Assembly: GCF_022558445.1 (NCBI RefSeq)
Contig: NZ_CP054699.1
Coordinates: 1,754,001-1,818,000, forward strand
Length of the DNA: 64,000 nucleotides
Origin: Candidatus Contubernalis alkalaceticus
GTDB taxonomy: Bacteria > Bacillota > Dethiobacteria > SKNC01
Direction of reading: 5' to 3'
A program made the position numbers and the translations under genes. The notes beneath the pieces were generated by a model. It did no database searches, had not been told where the DNA came from, and saw only the letters and a program-made list of their open reading frames with translations. Below are positions 27,056 through 36,650 of the stretch, in pieces; position 1 is the stretch's first letter; each line of letters starts with the position of its first letter.

Positions 27056-27499
27056 GAAATGTTGCCTTTTCACACTCCAGATAGCTCTTATCTCAGGTTG
27101 CCGGATTTGGTTGTAGTGACGAAGGAACATAACCGGCAATACTGTATCAGGCGAAGGTGCCTCGTCTTCATTCCTTATAGATTTCTCTGATATGATTTAC
27201 GACAGATTCTTGTTGCACTTGCTTTTCCATCTTCTTTTTTATTTCTAATAATTCTTCTGAATATAATTCTTTTTTAAAACTTTCAGGCTGCCCTGTCAAT
27301 TTCCGGCGACTTTATTTCTGTCCCTACCCAAATCGTGTCAAAACCAAATTTTTTTCCAGCATTTACAAATTGCATTGCTATAAATGACAGATTATTCTTT
27401 GCCCATGCAATTGAGCCAAAGCTGACTGTCAAAGTCTTTTGTCTTTATATTGTTTCCTTCATATATGGACCCAACAAGTTACACTCTAAATGCTTTGAA
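27056..27499. other. gene fragments between katG and the lipoprotein gene
   Basis: The minus strand shows two overlapping protein-like pieces around 27180-27420 (SFGSIAWAKNNLSFIAMQFV and ELYSEELLEIKKKMEKQVQQ), in different frames and of unrecognised family. Bases 27428-27475 copy the 5' part of the ADP-ribosylglycohydrolase gene (21674-21720). No intact gene is present. Confidence 0.5.
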
Positions 27500-28477
27500 T
27501 TATAAGTCTTGTGGTGTAGGGGTTTGTATATCAATAGTTTTTCCTTCAAGATAATCCGGCAAGCTCATTCCCATTTCATCGATTGCACTCTTATTGATGT
27601 AGATGCTAAATTCTAGGATAGTTTCATAAGGAATCTCACTGGCATTAAACTCGCCGTTTAATATTTTGACGGCAATTTCGCCGGTTTGAATACCGAGTTT
27701 GTAATAATCAATCCCCGCGGCGGCAACACAGCCAATTTTAACTTGTTCTACTTCACTCCCGTACACCGGTATGGATGCTTTATTCGTTTTATCCAAAATC
27801 GATGGCAACACACCAACCACGTTGTTGTCTGTCAAATTTGAAAAAGCATCCACGCCACTGGCAATCAACGTATCTGTTGCCAGTGTAACCTCTGATTGTT
27901 GAGTAACACCAATCGCATCAATGGTAAAATTATACTCCGGTGCCTTCTCTTTATATTCTCTGATAGCTGAAACTGAATTAGGCTCGCTTGTAGTATAGAT
28001 AATACCAATGGTATCTGCATCCGGCTGCATCTCACGAATTAATTCAAGTTGTGCTTCCACCGGTAATTTGTCGCTTGTTCCTGTCACATTTCCTGAATCC
28101 AGCTTGGCTTCCACCGGATCTGTAATAGCGGTAAAGACCACCGGAATATCCTTGCCTTCCGCTGCAGCATAGAGTGCTGTTGCTGAAGGTGTTGCGATTC
28201 CCACCATCAAGTTCACATTATTGCTGGCAAAAGTTTGTGCAATTCGTATGTTAATCTCATCATCAAAACCGGCATTTTGATAATCTATCTTGAAATCCTT
28301 CCCTTCAACTAAACCGGCATTTTTCAAGCCCTGCAAAAAACCTTCCCGGCAATTGTCCAAAGACGCGTGTTCTCCATATTGCGATATGCCAATCACCGGT
28401 ACATCATTACTTGAACATCCCGCCAACATTGCCACCAACATTCCTACGACTAATATTGTTACTGATAATTTTTTCAT
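27500..28477 (-). CDS. ABC-type substrate-binding lipoprotein (TrpX/YtlA-like, PF04392 type)
   Basis: 325 residues with a lipoprotein signal peptide (VAMLAGCSS, lipidated Cys near 21). The body follows the two-lobed type 1 periplasmic fold: VIGISQYGEHASLDNCREGF, then VNLMVGIATPSATALYAAA, IPVVFTAITDPVEAKL and SIPVYGSEVEQVKIG. This matches the ABC substrate-binding family often linked to tryptophan or other amino-acid-like ligands. No permease or ATPase follows on this strand within the window, so it is an orphan here. GGAGGG precedes the ATG. Confidence 0.88.
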   Translation of the reverse strand: MKKLSVTILVVGMLVAMLAGCSSNDVPVIGISQYGEHASLDNCREGFLQGLKNAGLVEGKDFKIDYQNAGFDDEINIRIAQTFASNNVNLMVGIATPSATALYAAAEGKDIPVVFTAITDPVEAKLDSGNVTGTSDKLPVEAQLELIREMQPDADTIGIIYTTSEPNSVSAIREYKEKAPEYNFTIDAIGVTQQSEVTLATDTLIASGVDAFSNLTDNNVVGVLPSILDKTNKASIPVYGSEVEQVKIGCVAAAGIDYYKLGIQTGEIAVKILNGEFNASEIPYETILEFSIYINKSAIDEMGMSLPDYLEGKTIDIQTPTPQDL

Positions 28478-28504
28478 TCTTATCCCTCCGTAATCTAAAA
28501 AATA

Positions 28505-28690
28505 GCAAAAGTACTAAACACTCCGGGCATTAGCACAGGCTGTACAAGAAAATCAGCAGCTTGTACCGCAAAATACGCACTCAGACCAAACACTACCTGC
28601 ACAAAATAGCTAACCAGATCTTACAAGACCACCCCGATACAATCATTAAGATAGGTAACTGGAACAAAGGGCAGACCCTTGCTGCTACGG
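28505..28690 (+). pseudogene. TnpB transposase central fragment
   Basis: The plus strand encodes LYKKISSLYRKIRTQTKHYL followed by HKIANQILQDHPDTIIKIGN, typical of the helical segment before the RuvC motifs in TnpB-like proteins. The frame ends soon after. This segment is one of the pieces missing in the copy at 11333. Confidence 0.55.
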
Positions 28691-28839
28691 ACATCGTTAC
28701 TAGTCTATGCTTGCGGAAAAGTGCTGCACCACCAGCAATTAAATATTACCACTATTTCTGAACCCAGACAATCCATTATTTAACACTAAATTTCATAAAA
28801 TCATATTATCAAAAAAGCCTTTTTCCGGCAAAAAGTTGT

Positions 28840-28882
28840 AAGTGAATTCGTTTCAGCTTGCTGAAACGAATTCACTTTTTTT
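28840..28882. terminator. 18-bp perfect-stem terminator
   Basis: AAGTGAATTCGTTTCAGC (28840-28857) pairs fully with 28860-28877 over a two-base loop and is followed by seven T on the plus strand. The core GTTTCAGC-TT-GCTGAAAC is the dispersed repeat also seen at 17070 and 23562. It lies 85 bp beyond the end of the P-type ATPase gene and could serve it as a terminator too. Confidence 0.75.
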
Positions 28883-28966
28883 CACAACAAGTTTGCACTA
28901 TGGAACGTTCCCCTTGTGATTTTATTACTTAGCAAGGGCATTTTGGGATGATAATCATATCTATAG

Positions 28967-31744
28967 TTATTTTATTTTTTTAAAAAGATTGAGAATTGCG
29001 GCTAATCTAAATCTGGTTGGAAATTGTCTCAGCAGCAGAGCTTGGCTTTCCATTGATTTACGGCGGAAGGCTTTTTCTATTTCTATAATTATGATTATTG
29101 TAGAAGCTGCTAAAGCAGCAGCTAACCAGTGAATTGGAAGCAGCGGCACAGTCCTGAATACAAACTGCAGGGGAGGCCAGTAGATAACCAGCAGATGAGC
29201 AGAAAGAGAGGCTATGGTGCTGTAAAAGAGAAACGGGTTGGACAAGGGATTCATTTTAAACATGGAGGTTAACTCTGAGCGGCTGTTAAAAACATGGAAC
29301 AGCTGAAAAAAGACCATGGTAGTTAGAGCTACTGTTCGGGCCTGGGCCAGAGGAGCACCAATATTCAACTGCCACAGGTATGTCAGGAAGGTGCCCAGCA
29401 TGATAACAAGTCCTACCAGTACCAGCCTTTCAAGGATCAGGCTGGAAATTATAGGTTCTTCACGCCTGCGGGGGAGCTGTTGGATGACCCCTTCTTCCGG
29501 AGGTTCAAAGGCCAGGGCCATATCCTGAAGTCCGTTGGTGACCAGGTTTACCCACAGAATCTGGGCCGGCAGAAAAGGAAGGGGGAACCCGGTCAGTACT
29601 ATGAAGAGAATTAAAAGGATCATTCCCGCTCCAGTCCCCAGTAGAAAGAATACAACTTTTCTTAGATTGGAAAAAACCACCCGGCCTTCAGCCACTGCCG
29701 AAAAAATGCTGGCAAAGTTATCATCTGTAATAATCATATCGGAAGTTTCTTTAGCCACATCAGTGCCAGTTTTGCCCATGGCCACACCAATGTGGGCTGC
29801 TTTAAGTGCCGGAGCATCGTTAACCCCGTCACCCGTTACGGCCACTATTTCCCCCTGTCTGATAAGCTGTTGTACTATTTGAAGTTTATTCAGGGGTGAA
29901 ACCCGGGCATATATGGAAACTTGGCCTACTCTTTCATAGAGCTCGTCATCATCCATCCTGTCTATTTCTTTGCCAGTAAGAACGGCTGTTTCCCCTTCCG
30001 GTATTATATCTAGCTTTCGGGCTATGGCTTCTGCCGTTATCTGATGGTCTCCCGTAACCATTATTATTCTAATCCCGGCTTTTTTTGACTGTCTGATGGC
30101 CTCCAGCGCTTCTTCCCGGGGAGGGTCAATCATCCCCTGCAATCCCAAAAATAATAAATCTTTTTCTACATCTGAGGAGGATAGTTCAGTAAGTGAAGGG
30201 CTGACCTTCTTATATGCCATTGCCAGAACCCGGAGGCCCTCTCTCCCCATCTGTTCGTATTGTTCCAGTATCTTTTTTTTATCTAAAGTTCCTGGTTTGC
30301 CATCCCGGTATAAAGCGGTAGGAGCTGTCATTTCTAAGACCTTTTCAGGTGCTCCTTTTACAAAGATGTAGTGTTCACCTTCTTGGCTTCTGTTGAGGGT
30401 AGCCATGTACAGCTTTTCGGATTCAAAGGGTATTTCATGGAGTTTTTGAAATTTGGTTCCTTCTTCATTCCTGTTTATGCCGCCCTTTAGAGCGGAAACA
30501 ATAAGGGCTGTTTCCGTTGGGTCACCTTCTGCTGTGTATCCTTTTTCTTTGGAATAGTTAAGTCCCGATTCATTTGCCAGGAAACCGGCTCTCAGGCACA
30601 GTTCCAGAGCTGAATTGCTTTCCAGGTCTTCCTTTTCTTTTGTGCCAGGCAGTGTTATTTCTCCATGGGGTTCAAAACCAGTGCCGGTAACATCGTAAAG
30701 GGTGTCACCGGCAAAAATGGAAAGGACGGTCATTTCGTTTTTGGTCAGGGTTCCAGTTTTATCGGAAGCAATGATTGAACAGCTTCCCAGGGTTTCCACA
30801 GCAGGAAGCCTGCGCATAATGGCTCCCCTTTTGGCCATACGGCTTACACCTATAGCAAGAGTTAAGGTAAATACAATGGGGAGTCCCTCGGGAATTGCTG
30901 CTACCGCCAGGGCTATGGCGGTGAGCAGGATTTGGGAAGGCGGAAGGCCTATAATAATACCTAAAAAGAAAGTAAGTACTGACAGGCCTACTATTACACC
31001 ACCAATGATTTTACCCATCCTTATAAACTGGACCTGTAAGGGGGTAGGGGCCTGCTTTATGTCCTTTACAGTTTCAGATATTTTTCCAATTTCGGTTTCT
31101 CTACCTGTTTTTACCACCACACCCTTTCCCCTCCCGGACAAAACAATGGTGCCCATGTATGCCAGGTTGGTGCGGTCGGTTAAAGAGGAGCTTTCATCCT
31201 CCAGCTTTTTAGTTTTTTTCCTGACTCCCAGGGATTCACCCGTCAGGGTCGATTCATTAATTTCCAGAAGAGTTGTTTCAAAAAGCCTTAAATCAGCTGG
31301 AACCCTGGAGCCTGAGGTGAGAAGTACAACGTCTCCCGGGACCAGTTCCTCCGTTTCTATTTCACTTGTATTTCCTTGTCGGAGCACTCTTGCCCGGGGA
31401 GAAGCCAGCTGGGCCAAAGCACTTATGGCTTTTTCAGCCTTAAATTCCTGGGTAAAACCGATTACGGCGTTTAACAATACAACAGCCAGGATTACATATG
31501 TATCGATAAGCTCTCCCAAAGCAGTTGTTATGACCCCGGCCACTAAAAGAATATATATCAAGGGGTCTTGAAACTGCTCTAAAAGTATATGCAGAACGCC
31601 TATTTTCTGTTCTTCTTCAATTTTATTCAGTCCATACTTTTTTTTTCTCTCTTCTACTTTTTCTCCGGTCAGTCCTTGAGGACTGGTATCAAGAGATCTA
31701 AACACTTCTTCTGTATCCATCAGGTAGTAATTATTATCTTTCAA
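28967..31744 (-). CDS. P-type Ca2+-transporting ATPase (SERCA/PMR1-like)
   Basis: 925 residues from TTG 31744 (AAAGGAAG nine nt upstream). Domains in order: N-terminal cation ATPase domain, actuator with LTGES near 167, helix M4 motif AAIPEGLPIV, phosphorylation site SDKTGTLTKNE near 330, nucleotide-binding KGAPE, hinge TGDGVNDAPALK, and M5/M6 with WVNLVTNGLQDMALAFEPPE. The PEGLP and N..TD-like helices fit Ca2+ (or Mn2+) transport of type P2A, moving the ion out of the cytosol. It stands alone. A divergent single-gene unit is suggested by flanking gaps on both sides. Confidence 0.95.
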   Translation of the reverse strand: MKDNNYYLMDTEEVFRSLDTSPQGLTGEKVEERKKKYGLNKIEEEQKIGVLHILLEQFQDPLIYILLVAGVITTALGELIDTYVILAVVLLNAVIGFTQEFKAEKAISALAQLASPRARVLRQGNTSEIETEELVPGDVVLLTSGSRVPADLRLFETTLLEINESTLTGESLGVRKKTKKLEDESSSLTDRTNLAYMGTIVLSGRGKGVVVKTGRETEIGKISETVKDIKQAPTPLQVQFIRMGKIIGGVIVGLSVLTFFLGIIIGLPPSQILLTAIALAVAAIPEGLPIVFTLTLAIGVSRMAKRGAIMRRLPAVETLGSCSIIASDKTGTLTKNEMTVLSIFAGDTLYDVTGTGFEPHGEITLPGTKEKEDLESNSALELCLRAGFLANESGLNYSKEKGYTAEGDPTETALIVSALKGGINRNEEGTKFQKLHEIPFESEKLYMATLNRSQEGEHYIFVKGAPEKVLEMTAPTALYRDGKPGTLDKKKILEQYEQMGREGLRVLAMAYKKVSPSLTELSSSDVEKDLLFLGLQGMIDPPREEALEAIRQSKKAGIRIIMVTGDHQITAEAIARKLDIIPEGETAVLTGKEIDRMDDDELYERVGQVSIYARVSPLNKLQIVQQLIRQGEIVAVTGDGVNDAPALKAAHIGVAMGKTGTDVAKETSDMIITDDNFASIFSAVAEGRVVFSNLRKVVFFLLGTGAGMILLILFIVLTGFPLPFLPAQILWVNLVTNGLQDMALAFEPPEEGVIQQLPRRREEPIISSLILERLVLVGLVIMLGTFLTYLWQLNIGAPLAQARTVALTTMVFFQLFHVFNSRSELTSMFKMNPLSNPFLFYSTIASLSAHLLVIYWPPLQFVFRTVPLLPIHWLAAALAASTIIIIIEIEKAFRRKSMESQALLLRQFPTRFRLAAILNLFKKIK

Positions 31745-32283
31745 TGCTCTATTCTTCCTTTACCAGTAATTAAGCGACATAAATACAATTTTAGCTTTCA
31801 CTTTATGTTAAAATCTATACAAATTTAAGCTGCAATTTGATTATCAGTCTGTTGGTATTGTTTATTAATCTTGCTGAGGAAATTGAAGGAGATGCTATGG
31901 ATAAGGAAGGAGATAAGAAGAGACCTTCGAAGTCAAATAATACTTTCTTACATGATTGTCAATATTCTGTCATCAAAAAATGTTAGTTCCTTCTATAATA
32001 AGTAGGACCGGGTTGACCGCTGTTTCTACCAGCCCTAATTGGTGATACTACTAAAATGCTTTAAGAAGATGAATCATTTATACCACTCCTTAATTATCCT
32101 AAAACACTGTTTGTGCTGCCTTATCTTAAAACTGTGTTTGGTCGTATAATGGTGGTAGAAGCATGATTTCATGGAAAAATTACTTACAGTTCAAGAACTA
32201 GCAGACCTTAAAGGTAAAAAATACCCTTACTCTCCGCACGTTTGTAAGGGTTATATAAACTGAATGGAAATGCTTCCAGCTCT
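31745..32283. other. 540 bp with short relics
   Basis: No intact gene. Bases 32061-32090 equal 39625-39653, the ribosome site and start of the DUF3784 gene. At 32171-32263 a 30-codon plus frame begins MEKLLTVQELADLKG, like the start of an excisionase-type helix-turn-helix, then runs into unrelated sequence. Confidence 0.6.
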
Positions 32284-32925
32284 CTATTTATTATTTTTAA
32301 ATTTTTTTGCCAAATATTCCCTTACTTGAAAGGCATCTTCAAAATATAAGTCTGCACCTATTTCATCGGCGAAAACTTGTCTTATGGGACCCCCACCAAT
32401 CACTACTTTCATATTTGACCTTAAGCCCCTCTTGTCTAATTCTTCAATAACTTCCTGCATAGCCGGCATTGTGGTTGTCAATAGGGAGGACAACATCAGA
32501 TAATGGGGTTGCTCTTTCTTGACAGCCTGGATAAATTTCTTTACAGAAACATCAACGCCAAGATCTGTAATCTGAATGCCCATTGCTGATAGAAGCATGA
32601 TAATTAAGCTCTTTCCAATATCATGTAAATCTCCCGCTACAGTGCCAATGACCACTTTATAGGAATTTAGCTGTCCAGTTTTTTCAATATAAGGATCAAT
32701 GGTCATAAGCCCTGCATGCATTGCCCGGGCTGAAACCAGAACTTCAGGAATCATTACCCTTTCGTACCTAAATTTTTCAGCGATCCTGTTCATTCCATTA
32801 ACCAAGCCATATTCAAAAATATCGTCCGCGGAACAGCCATCCCTTAAAGCCCCTTCTATCAGCTTGATAAGCTTTTCAACATCTCCATCAATTACTGTTT
32901 CACTGATCAATTCATAGGCCAACAA
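32284..32925 (-). CDS. corrinoid protein, MtbC/MttC-like
   Basis: The 213-residue protein has the N-terminal helical B12-binding cap and the C-terminal Rossmann-like domain with the cobalt-ligand motif GDLHDIGKS (His101), followed by SSLLTTTM and VVIGGGPI for the cobalamin tail. It accepts a methyl group from a substrate-specific methyltransferase (MttB family) and hands it on to a second methyltransferase. It starts with TTG 32925 after AGGAGAGG. It follows the MttB and PocR-AraC genes on the same strand and is very likely their partner. Confidence 0.95.
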   Translation of the reverse strand: MLAYELISETVIDGDVEKLIKLIEGALRDGCSADDIFEYGLVNGMNRIAEKFRYERVMIPEVLVSARAMHAGLMTIDPYIEKTGQLNSYKVVIGTVAGDLHDIGKSLIIMLLSAMGIQITDLGVDVSVKKFIQAVKKEQPHYLMLSSLLTTTMPAMQEVIEELDKRGLRSNMKVVIGGGPIRQVFADEIGADLYFEDAFQVREYLAKKFKNNK

Positions 32926-32937
32926 TGGTATCCTCTC

Positions 32938-34206
32938 CTAAAACAGACTATTACGAAAAGTCAAAGGAGTAACTCCTACGCGCTCCTTAAAAATCCTGGC
33001 AAAATAGCTAGTGTTTTTAAATCCAACACTCCGGGCTACTTCCTCAATACTTTGCTCATTGTTTTTCAACAGCTGCAGCGCTTTCTCAATTCTTACCCTG
33101 GTAAGATATTCCAACACAGTGCAGTCTAATTCCTTTCTAAACAAACGACTCAGATGGGAGGGACTGATATAAATGTGGGTGGCTATATCCTGAGTGGTAA
33201 GGGATTGGGAGCAGTTCTCCATAATGTATTCCCTGGCTTTTTTGACAGTGTTTATATGTTTTTTGTTTGTTAATGCAAAAATACCGTCAAGATAATGTTC
33301 GATGGTTTTCTTTGCCTGGTAAAAAATATCCCCCACTTTTTTTAATTCTTTATTATACTCCTTTAAAACCTCCATGGCCCTGTCAGCATCAACACCGCCC
33401 TCTATGGCAGCCCGGGAAACCAGACAGACCAGTTCAAAAGTCCTTTGATTAATCTCGTTTGCTTTTCCTTTGGCTTTGGTGAAAAGGTCAGCAAAAAGTC
33501 CCGAGAGTATGATTTCCGCATTGGTTCTATCTCCTAACCTGATACACCTTAATAATTCTCTTTCCTTTTCCAGGTATGCTTCGTAACTAAGGTTTTTATC
33601 TTTGGGATCCCTTTTTTTCCTTTCCATCTCCTGCCGAATCTCCTGCTGCACTTTTCTCGCCTGGTCTGCATCCTCCAAAACCCTTACATTTCTTTCCACA
33701 ATATGATTTACTACTACAAATAGCAGGTCCGCCGCCGCCTGAGTCCTTGCAGGAGTAACTACCTCTAACTTTCGCACGGCCAGAATAAGCTTCTCGAACT
33801 GGTCATGCTTGGAGTTGAAAAACTGCTGCTCCTGCCAAAAATAATCATCGGGCTCCCACAACAGAACCTGGCCGCACATAATAGCCCCCAGGGCTTCGCC
33901 CCTAATAATAATGGGAATGGCCCAGATAACTAAACCGGCATGACAACGAAAGAAATACGGCTCTTCCCATTTAGAGGCCTCAGTTGCAGCCCTTTTGTAA
34001 GAGGCTCTGCACTGTTTTACTCCTCCGGGTCCACTCCTTACAATTTGGCAGAACTGACAGCGGGACAGCCCTTCCGGGGCGTAAAGGGTATCTCCATTTA
34101 GCGTTACAGCCTCGGCATACAGACCAGTAGCACTGCAAAAGCTCCCCAAAAACTTGTCAAGATATTCTACTTCATTTATACCTTGCGTTGTCCTTAGTAA
34201 ACTCAT
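32938..34206 (-). CDS. PocR-domain AraC-family transcriptional regulator
   Basis: 422 residues from ATG 34206 with AGAGG six nt upstream. Residues 10-170 form a PocR sensory domain with its Cys set (CQFCQIV, KQCRASY, FFRCHAG) and the motif GQVLLWEPDD. A central helical part follows. The last 100 residues form an AraC DNA-binding domain with two helix-turn-helix units (TTQDIATHIYISPSHLSRLF and SIEEVARSVGFKNTSYFARI). PocR domains are thought to sense small hydrocarbon-type ligands and are frequent beside MttB-like genes. It probably activates the surrounding methyltransferase operon in response to the substrate. Confidence 0.92.
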   Translation of the reverse strand: MSLLRTTQGINEVEYLDKFLGSFCSATGLYAEAVTLNGDTLYAPEGLSRCQFCQIVRSGPGGVKQCRASYKRAATEASKWEEPYFFRCHAGLVIWAIPIIIRGEALGAIMCGQVLLWEPDDYFWQEQQFFNSKHDQFEKLILAVRKLEVVTPARTQAAADLLFVVVNHIVERNVRVLEDADQARKVQQEIRQEMERKKRDPKDKNLSYEAYLEKERELLRCIRLGDRTNAEIILSGLFADLFTKAKGKANEINQRTFELVCLVSRAAIEGGVDADRAMEVLKEYNKELKKVGDIFYQAKKTIEHYLDGIFALTNKKHINTVKKAREYIMENCSQSLTTQDIATHIYISPSHLSRLFRKELDCTVLEYLTRVRIEKALQLLKNNEQSIEEVARSVGFKNTSYFARIFKERVGVTPLTFRNSLF

Positions 34207-34216
34207 TTTAATACCT

Positions 34217-35662
34217 CTATAATTTAAGTCCTGTTTCCCTTTCAAACTCAGAAATAAGATCAGTCATTTTTTCTTCAGCTCCTCTGGGTAAAGGGGCTGG
34301 TTGGTGTTTGGCAAGAATATTTCTGGCTTGTTCATAAGCCTTTTCTGCCAGGTCTTTTCCCCCGGCCCTGGCCCATGTTTCCCTCTTTCTGCGATCATAG
34401 TTCAGCACTTTGGATTGGCAGTGCCTATTCTTATAAGTGTGCATATGGCTGAGGTATTCCCCAGCTGGCCCGATCTCACTGATTACATCAAGGGCAATGC
34501 TTTCGGGAAAGGTATCTATGCCTCCTCTTATCTTGGAAATATACCTTGTTGTTTCTACATCCATCAGAAGTTTTGCGTAATCAAAGGTAAGGCCCTGCTC
34601 CAGCACTCCCAGCCCACTTATAAAGTCTGCCTGGGAAAGACCACACAGCATGGCACTGTATCCAAATTCATAACCGGTCTGGGCATCGGGCAACTTGCTG
34701 TCAGTAAGGCCGCTGCAAATATAGCTGGGCAGTTCATAAAACTTAGCCATGGAGGCCGCGGCTCCGCTGAGTAAAGAAAACTCTGGAGCTCCCAGGGAAG
34801 CATCTACAAAAGTTAAATCCATAATAGTGGCTGCGCTCCCATAGGTACAGGGAGTTCCCTTAACAGTTAACTGGGCTAAAACGACGCTGCCAAGGGCTTC
34901 TGCGTTGGATACAACTAAAGTTCCCCCTAGAGTAACGCTGGATGTGGCCCCAGCCATTGGCATGGGAATAATGAGTATTCCAATACCCTGCCTGGCAGAT
35001 TCTATAATAATTTCACAGTAAGATTTATTTAACACCAGAGGGCTTAAAGGGCAGATGGTAGCAGTAAATATTTTTCTTATATCTGAATGCTCAGGTAATT
35101 GCAGACAAGCCTCGGCCATCTTTGAAATAAACTTTAATGAATCTACACTTCTGGCATCTATAAAGGCATGTTTTGGTGTGTTGGAAAAAATAGCTTGGGC
35201 ACTTTGAAGCGACTGACTAACTGATGGTGTATCGGAGGGATTTACAATGTGACTGAACACCCTAATGTCTTCAAAATAATCGCAGATAAGGGCTGTCTCC
35301 TGGCAGTCTTGTTTCAGTGACTTACGAAATTGCCCACTTTTTAAATCAATAATTCCAATGCATTCACCAAATGTGGTAAAAGATAGCTTTCCGCACTCCC
35401 CCTGATAATCTAGTAAGGGAATCCTACCCTGGTAAACTACATTTCTGGGGGCCCACTTAATGCAGTCCTCTACAAGTTGAGGAGGCAGTTTTACTATATT
35501 GTCTTCTCCAATCTTTTCTACTACAGCACCTGCATCGGCAAATAGTTCCAATGCTTCAATGCCGGCCACTTTCAGCCCAGTATTATAAAGGACATTCAGA
35601 GTTGCCTGGTGTATAGTTTCTACCTTGCTGTGGGTTAATACGTCTAAGTGTAACAAATTCAT
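34217..35662 (-). CDS. MttB-family (non-pyrrolysine) corrinoid methyltransferase
   Basis: 481 residues from ATG 35662 (GAGG nine nt upstream; another ATG lies two codons earlier). The protein has the MttB TIM-barrel pattern: TTFGECIGIIDL, FIDARSVDSLKFI, TATICPLSPLVLNK, GILIIPMPMAGATSSVTLGG and DAQTGYEFGYSAMLCGLSQAD. No internal TAG occurs, so there is no pyrrolysine. Characterised members of this subgroup demethylate glycine betaine, proline betaine, carnitine or gamma-butyrobetaine, moving the methyl to a corrinoid protein. The actual substrate here is unknown; a quaternary amine is the best guess. A promoter lies upstream, and the corrinoid and regulator genes follow. Confidence 0.93.
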   Translation of the reverse strand: MNLLHLDVLTHSKVETIHQATLNVLYNTGLKVAGIEALELFADAGAVVEKIGEDNIVKLPPQLVEDCIKWAPRNVVYQGRIPLLDYQGECGKLSFTTFGECIGIIDLKSGQFRKSLKQDCQETALICDYFEDIRVFSHIVNPSDTPSVSQSLQSAQAIFSNTPKHAFIDARSVDSLKFISKMAEACLQLPEHSDIRKIFTATICPLSPLVLNKSYCEIIIESARQGIGILIIPMPMAGATSSVTLGGTLVVSNAEALGSVVLAQLTVKGTPCTYGSAATIMDLTFVDASLGAPEFSLLSGAAASMAKFYELPSYICSGLTDSKLPDAQTGYEFGYSAMLCGLSQADFISGLGVLEQGLTFDYAKLLMDVETTRYISKIRGGIDTFPESIALDVISEIGPAGEYLSHMHTYKNRHCQSKVLNYDRRKRETWARAGGKDLAEKAYEQARNILAKHQPAPLPRGAEEKMTDLISEFERETGLKL

Positions 35663-35714
35663 TAACATTCACCTCTAATACAGGCCTAAAAAGTTTAAGC
35701 TACCCCTTAAAGCT

Positions 35715-35743
35715 ATTATATATTTGAGCGGCAGTATAATCAA
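35715..35743 (-). promoter_or_regulatory. promoter of the mttB-pocR-corrinoid unit
   Basis: On the minus strand TTGATT (35738-35743) and TATAAT (35715-35720) are 17 bp apart, 50 bp before the mttB start. It indicates that mttB can be transcribed apart from the upstream genes. Confidence 0.7.
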
Positions 35744-35763
35744 TTAAAATATTTCTATGACAG

Positions 35764-35803
35764 ATTTAAGGGATCCCACAGTAAATTTGTGAAATCCCCT
35801 AAA
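35764..35803 (-). terminator. hairpin between the QueG-like gene and mttB
   Basis: TTTAGGGGATTTCACA pairs with TGTGGGATCCCTTAAA with one or two bulges. There is no long T-run. It may attenuate read-through from the transporter/QueG-like genes. Confidence 0.5.
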
Positions 35804-35811
35804 TAAAAACT

Positions 35812-36621
35812 TTATTCCCGTCCTACAGGACAGGACAATTCACAACTTCTGCAATATTTGGTTATTTTGATGGGTTCTTTGCTAACCCCGGGGACAGGTT
35901 CCATGACAGCCGCCTTTTCATCTTCAACCATCTGGATGTTGCATTTTGGCCTGCTGTAATTTCCTATCAAACCGGGAAGCAGGCTCTGCCCCATTTCATC
36001 CTTTGAATAGATTATTTCGGAGAAAGCTTCCTTTTGACAAACATTTAAACAGGGTGCCTGGCAAAGTTCACAGGGGTTAAACTTTCGGGTACCTGTCACC
36101 GGCAGGGTTTCAGTTACCAGCATAGCCCTTAGCCTGACCCTGGGGCCATACTCCGGTGTAATGAGCATATTGTTTTTCCCTATACAGCCTAATCCCGATT
36201 GGGCCGCTGCATCTTTTAAGAAAATCCCACCCTTTTCGATAAAATAATGCAGGGAGTATGTTTTTATTTCATACTGGGATTCAATCCATTGGGATAAATC
36301 TTTGTTAATTTTAATTAATACCTTGTTGCCCGGTGGGTTTTCATCCCCGTACCACCAATCCAGCCGGGGCTCGCTCTCGGGATGAGCATAAGCAATAACA
36401 ATAACGCTTTTTGCATCTTCTGGCCAGCAGACTTCGCCAGGCCCCAGGCCCCGATCGCTTTCTACACTGCCTACATCGCCCTTTGGTATTTTAGGAGCCA
36501 GTGTAAAGGAAGGAGCCTTTTTTAATTCTTCAACACTGCAAATTCCTACCAGGGAGGCACCCAGTTCTTTTGCTTTATTTACTATTGCAGAAGCACACAT
36601 TAATTTCTCTTTAAAGTCCAT
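35812..36621 (-). CDS. QueG-like iron-sulfur protein
   Basis: 269 residues. The N-terminal part is a DUF1730-like domain as in epoxyqueuosine reductase QueG (KELGASLVGICSVEELK, SVIVIAYAHP). KDAAAQSGLGCIGKNNMLI and YGPRVRLRAMLV follow, then two cluster motifs, CELCQAPCLNVCQ and CRSCELSCPVG. QueG and related reductases bind cobalamin and two 4Fe-4S clusters. In this operon it could reduce cob(II)alamin on the corrinoid protein or process the substrate instead of making queuosine; that is inference. GAGGTAACTATT precedes the ATG. It sits between the NCS1 transporter and mttB. Confidence 0.82.
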   Translation of the reverse strand: MDFKEKLMCASAIVNKAKELGASLVGICSVEELKKAPSFTLAPKIPKGDVGSVESDRGLGPGEVCWPEDAKSVIVIAYAHPESEPRLDWWYGDENPPGNKVLIKINKDLSQWIESQYEIKTYSLHYFIEKGGIFLKDAAAQSGLGCIGKNNMLITPEYGPRVRLRAMLVTETLPVTGTRKFNPCELCQAPCLNVCQKEAFSEIIYSKDEMGQSLLPGLIGNYSRPKCNIQMVEDEKAAVMEPVPGVSKEPIKITKYCRSCELSCPVGRE

Positions 36622-36650
36622 AATAGTTACCTCACTTTATTTTTAATCAT

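Noticed and set aside
30702-31571. 289-codon plus-strand frame opposite the P-type ATPase
   Set aside because: It is a shadow of the strongly supported ATPase gene on the other strand.
34217-35662. Pyrrolysine-containing trimethylamine methyltransferase
   Set aside because: No in-frame TAG inside the gene and no pyl genes in the window; it fits the non-pyrrolysine subgroup.
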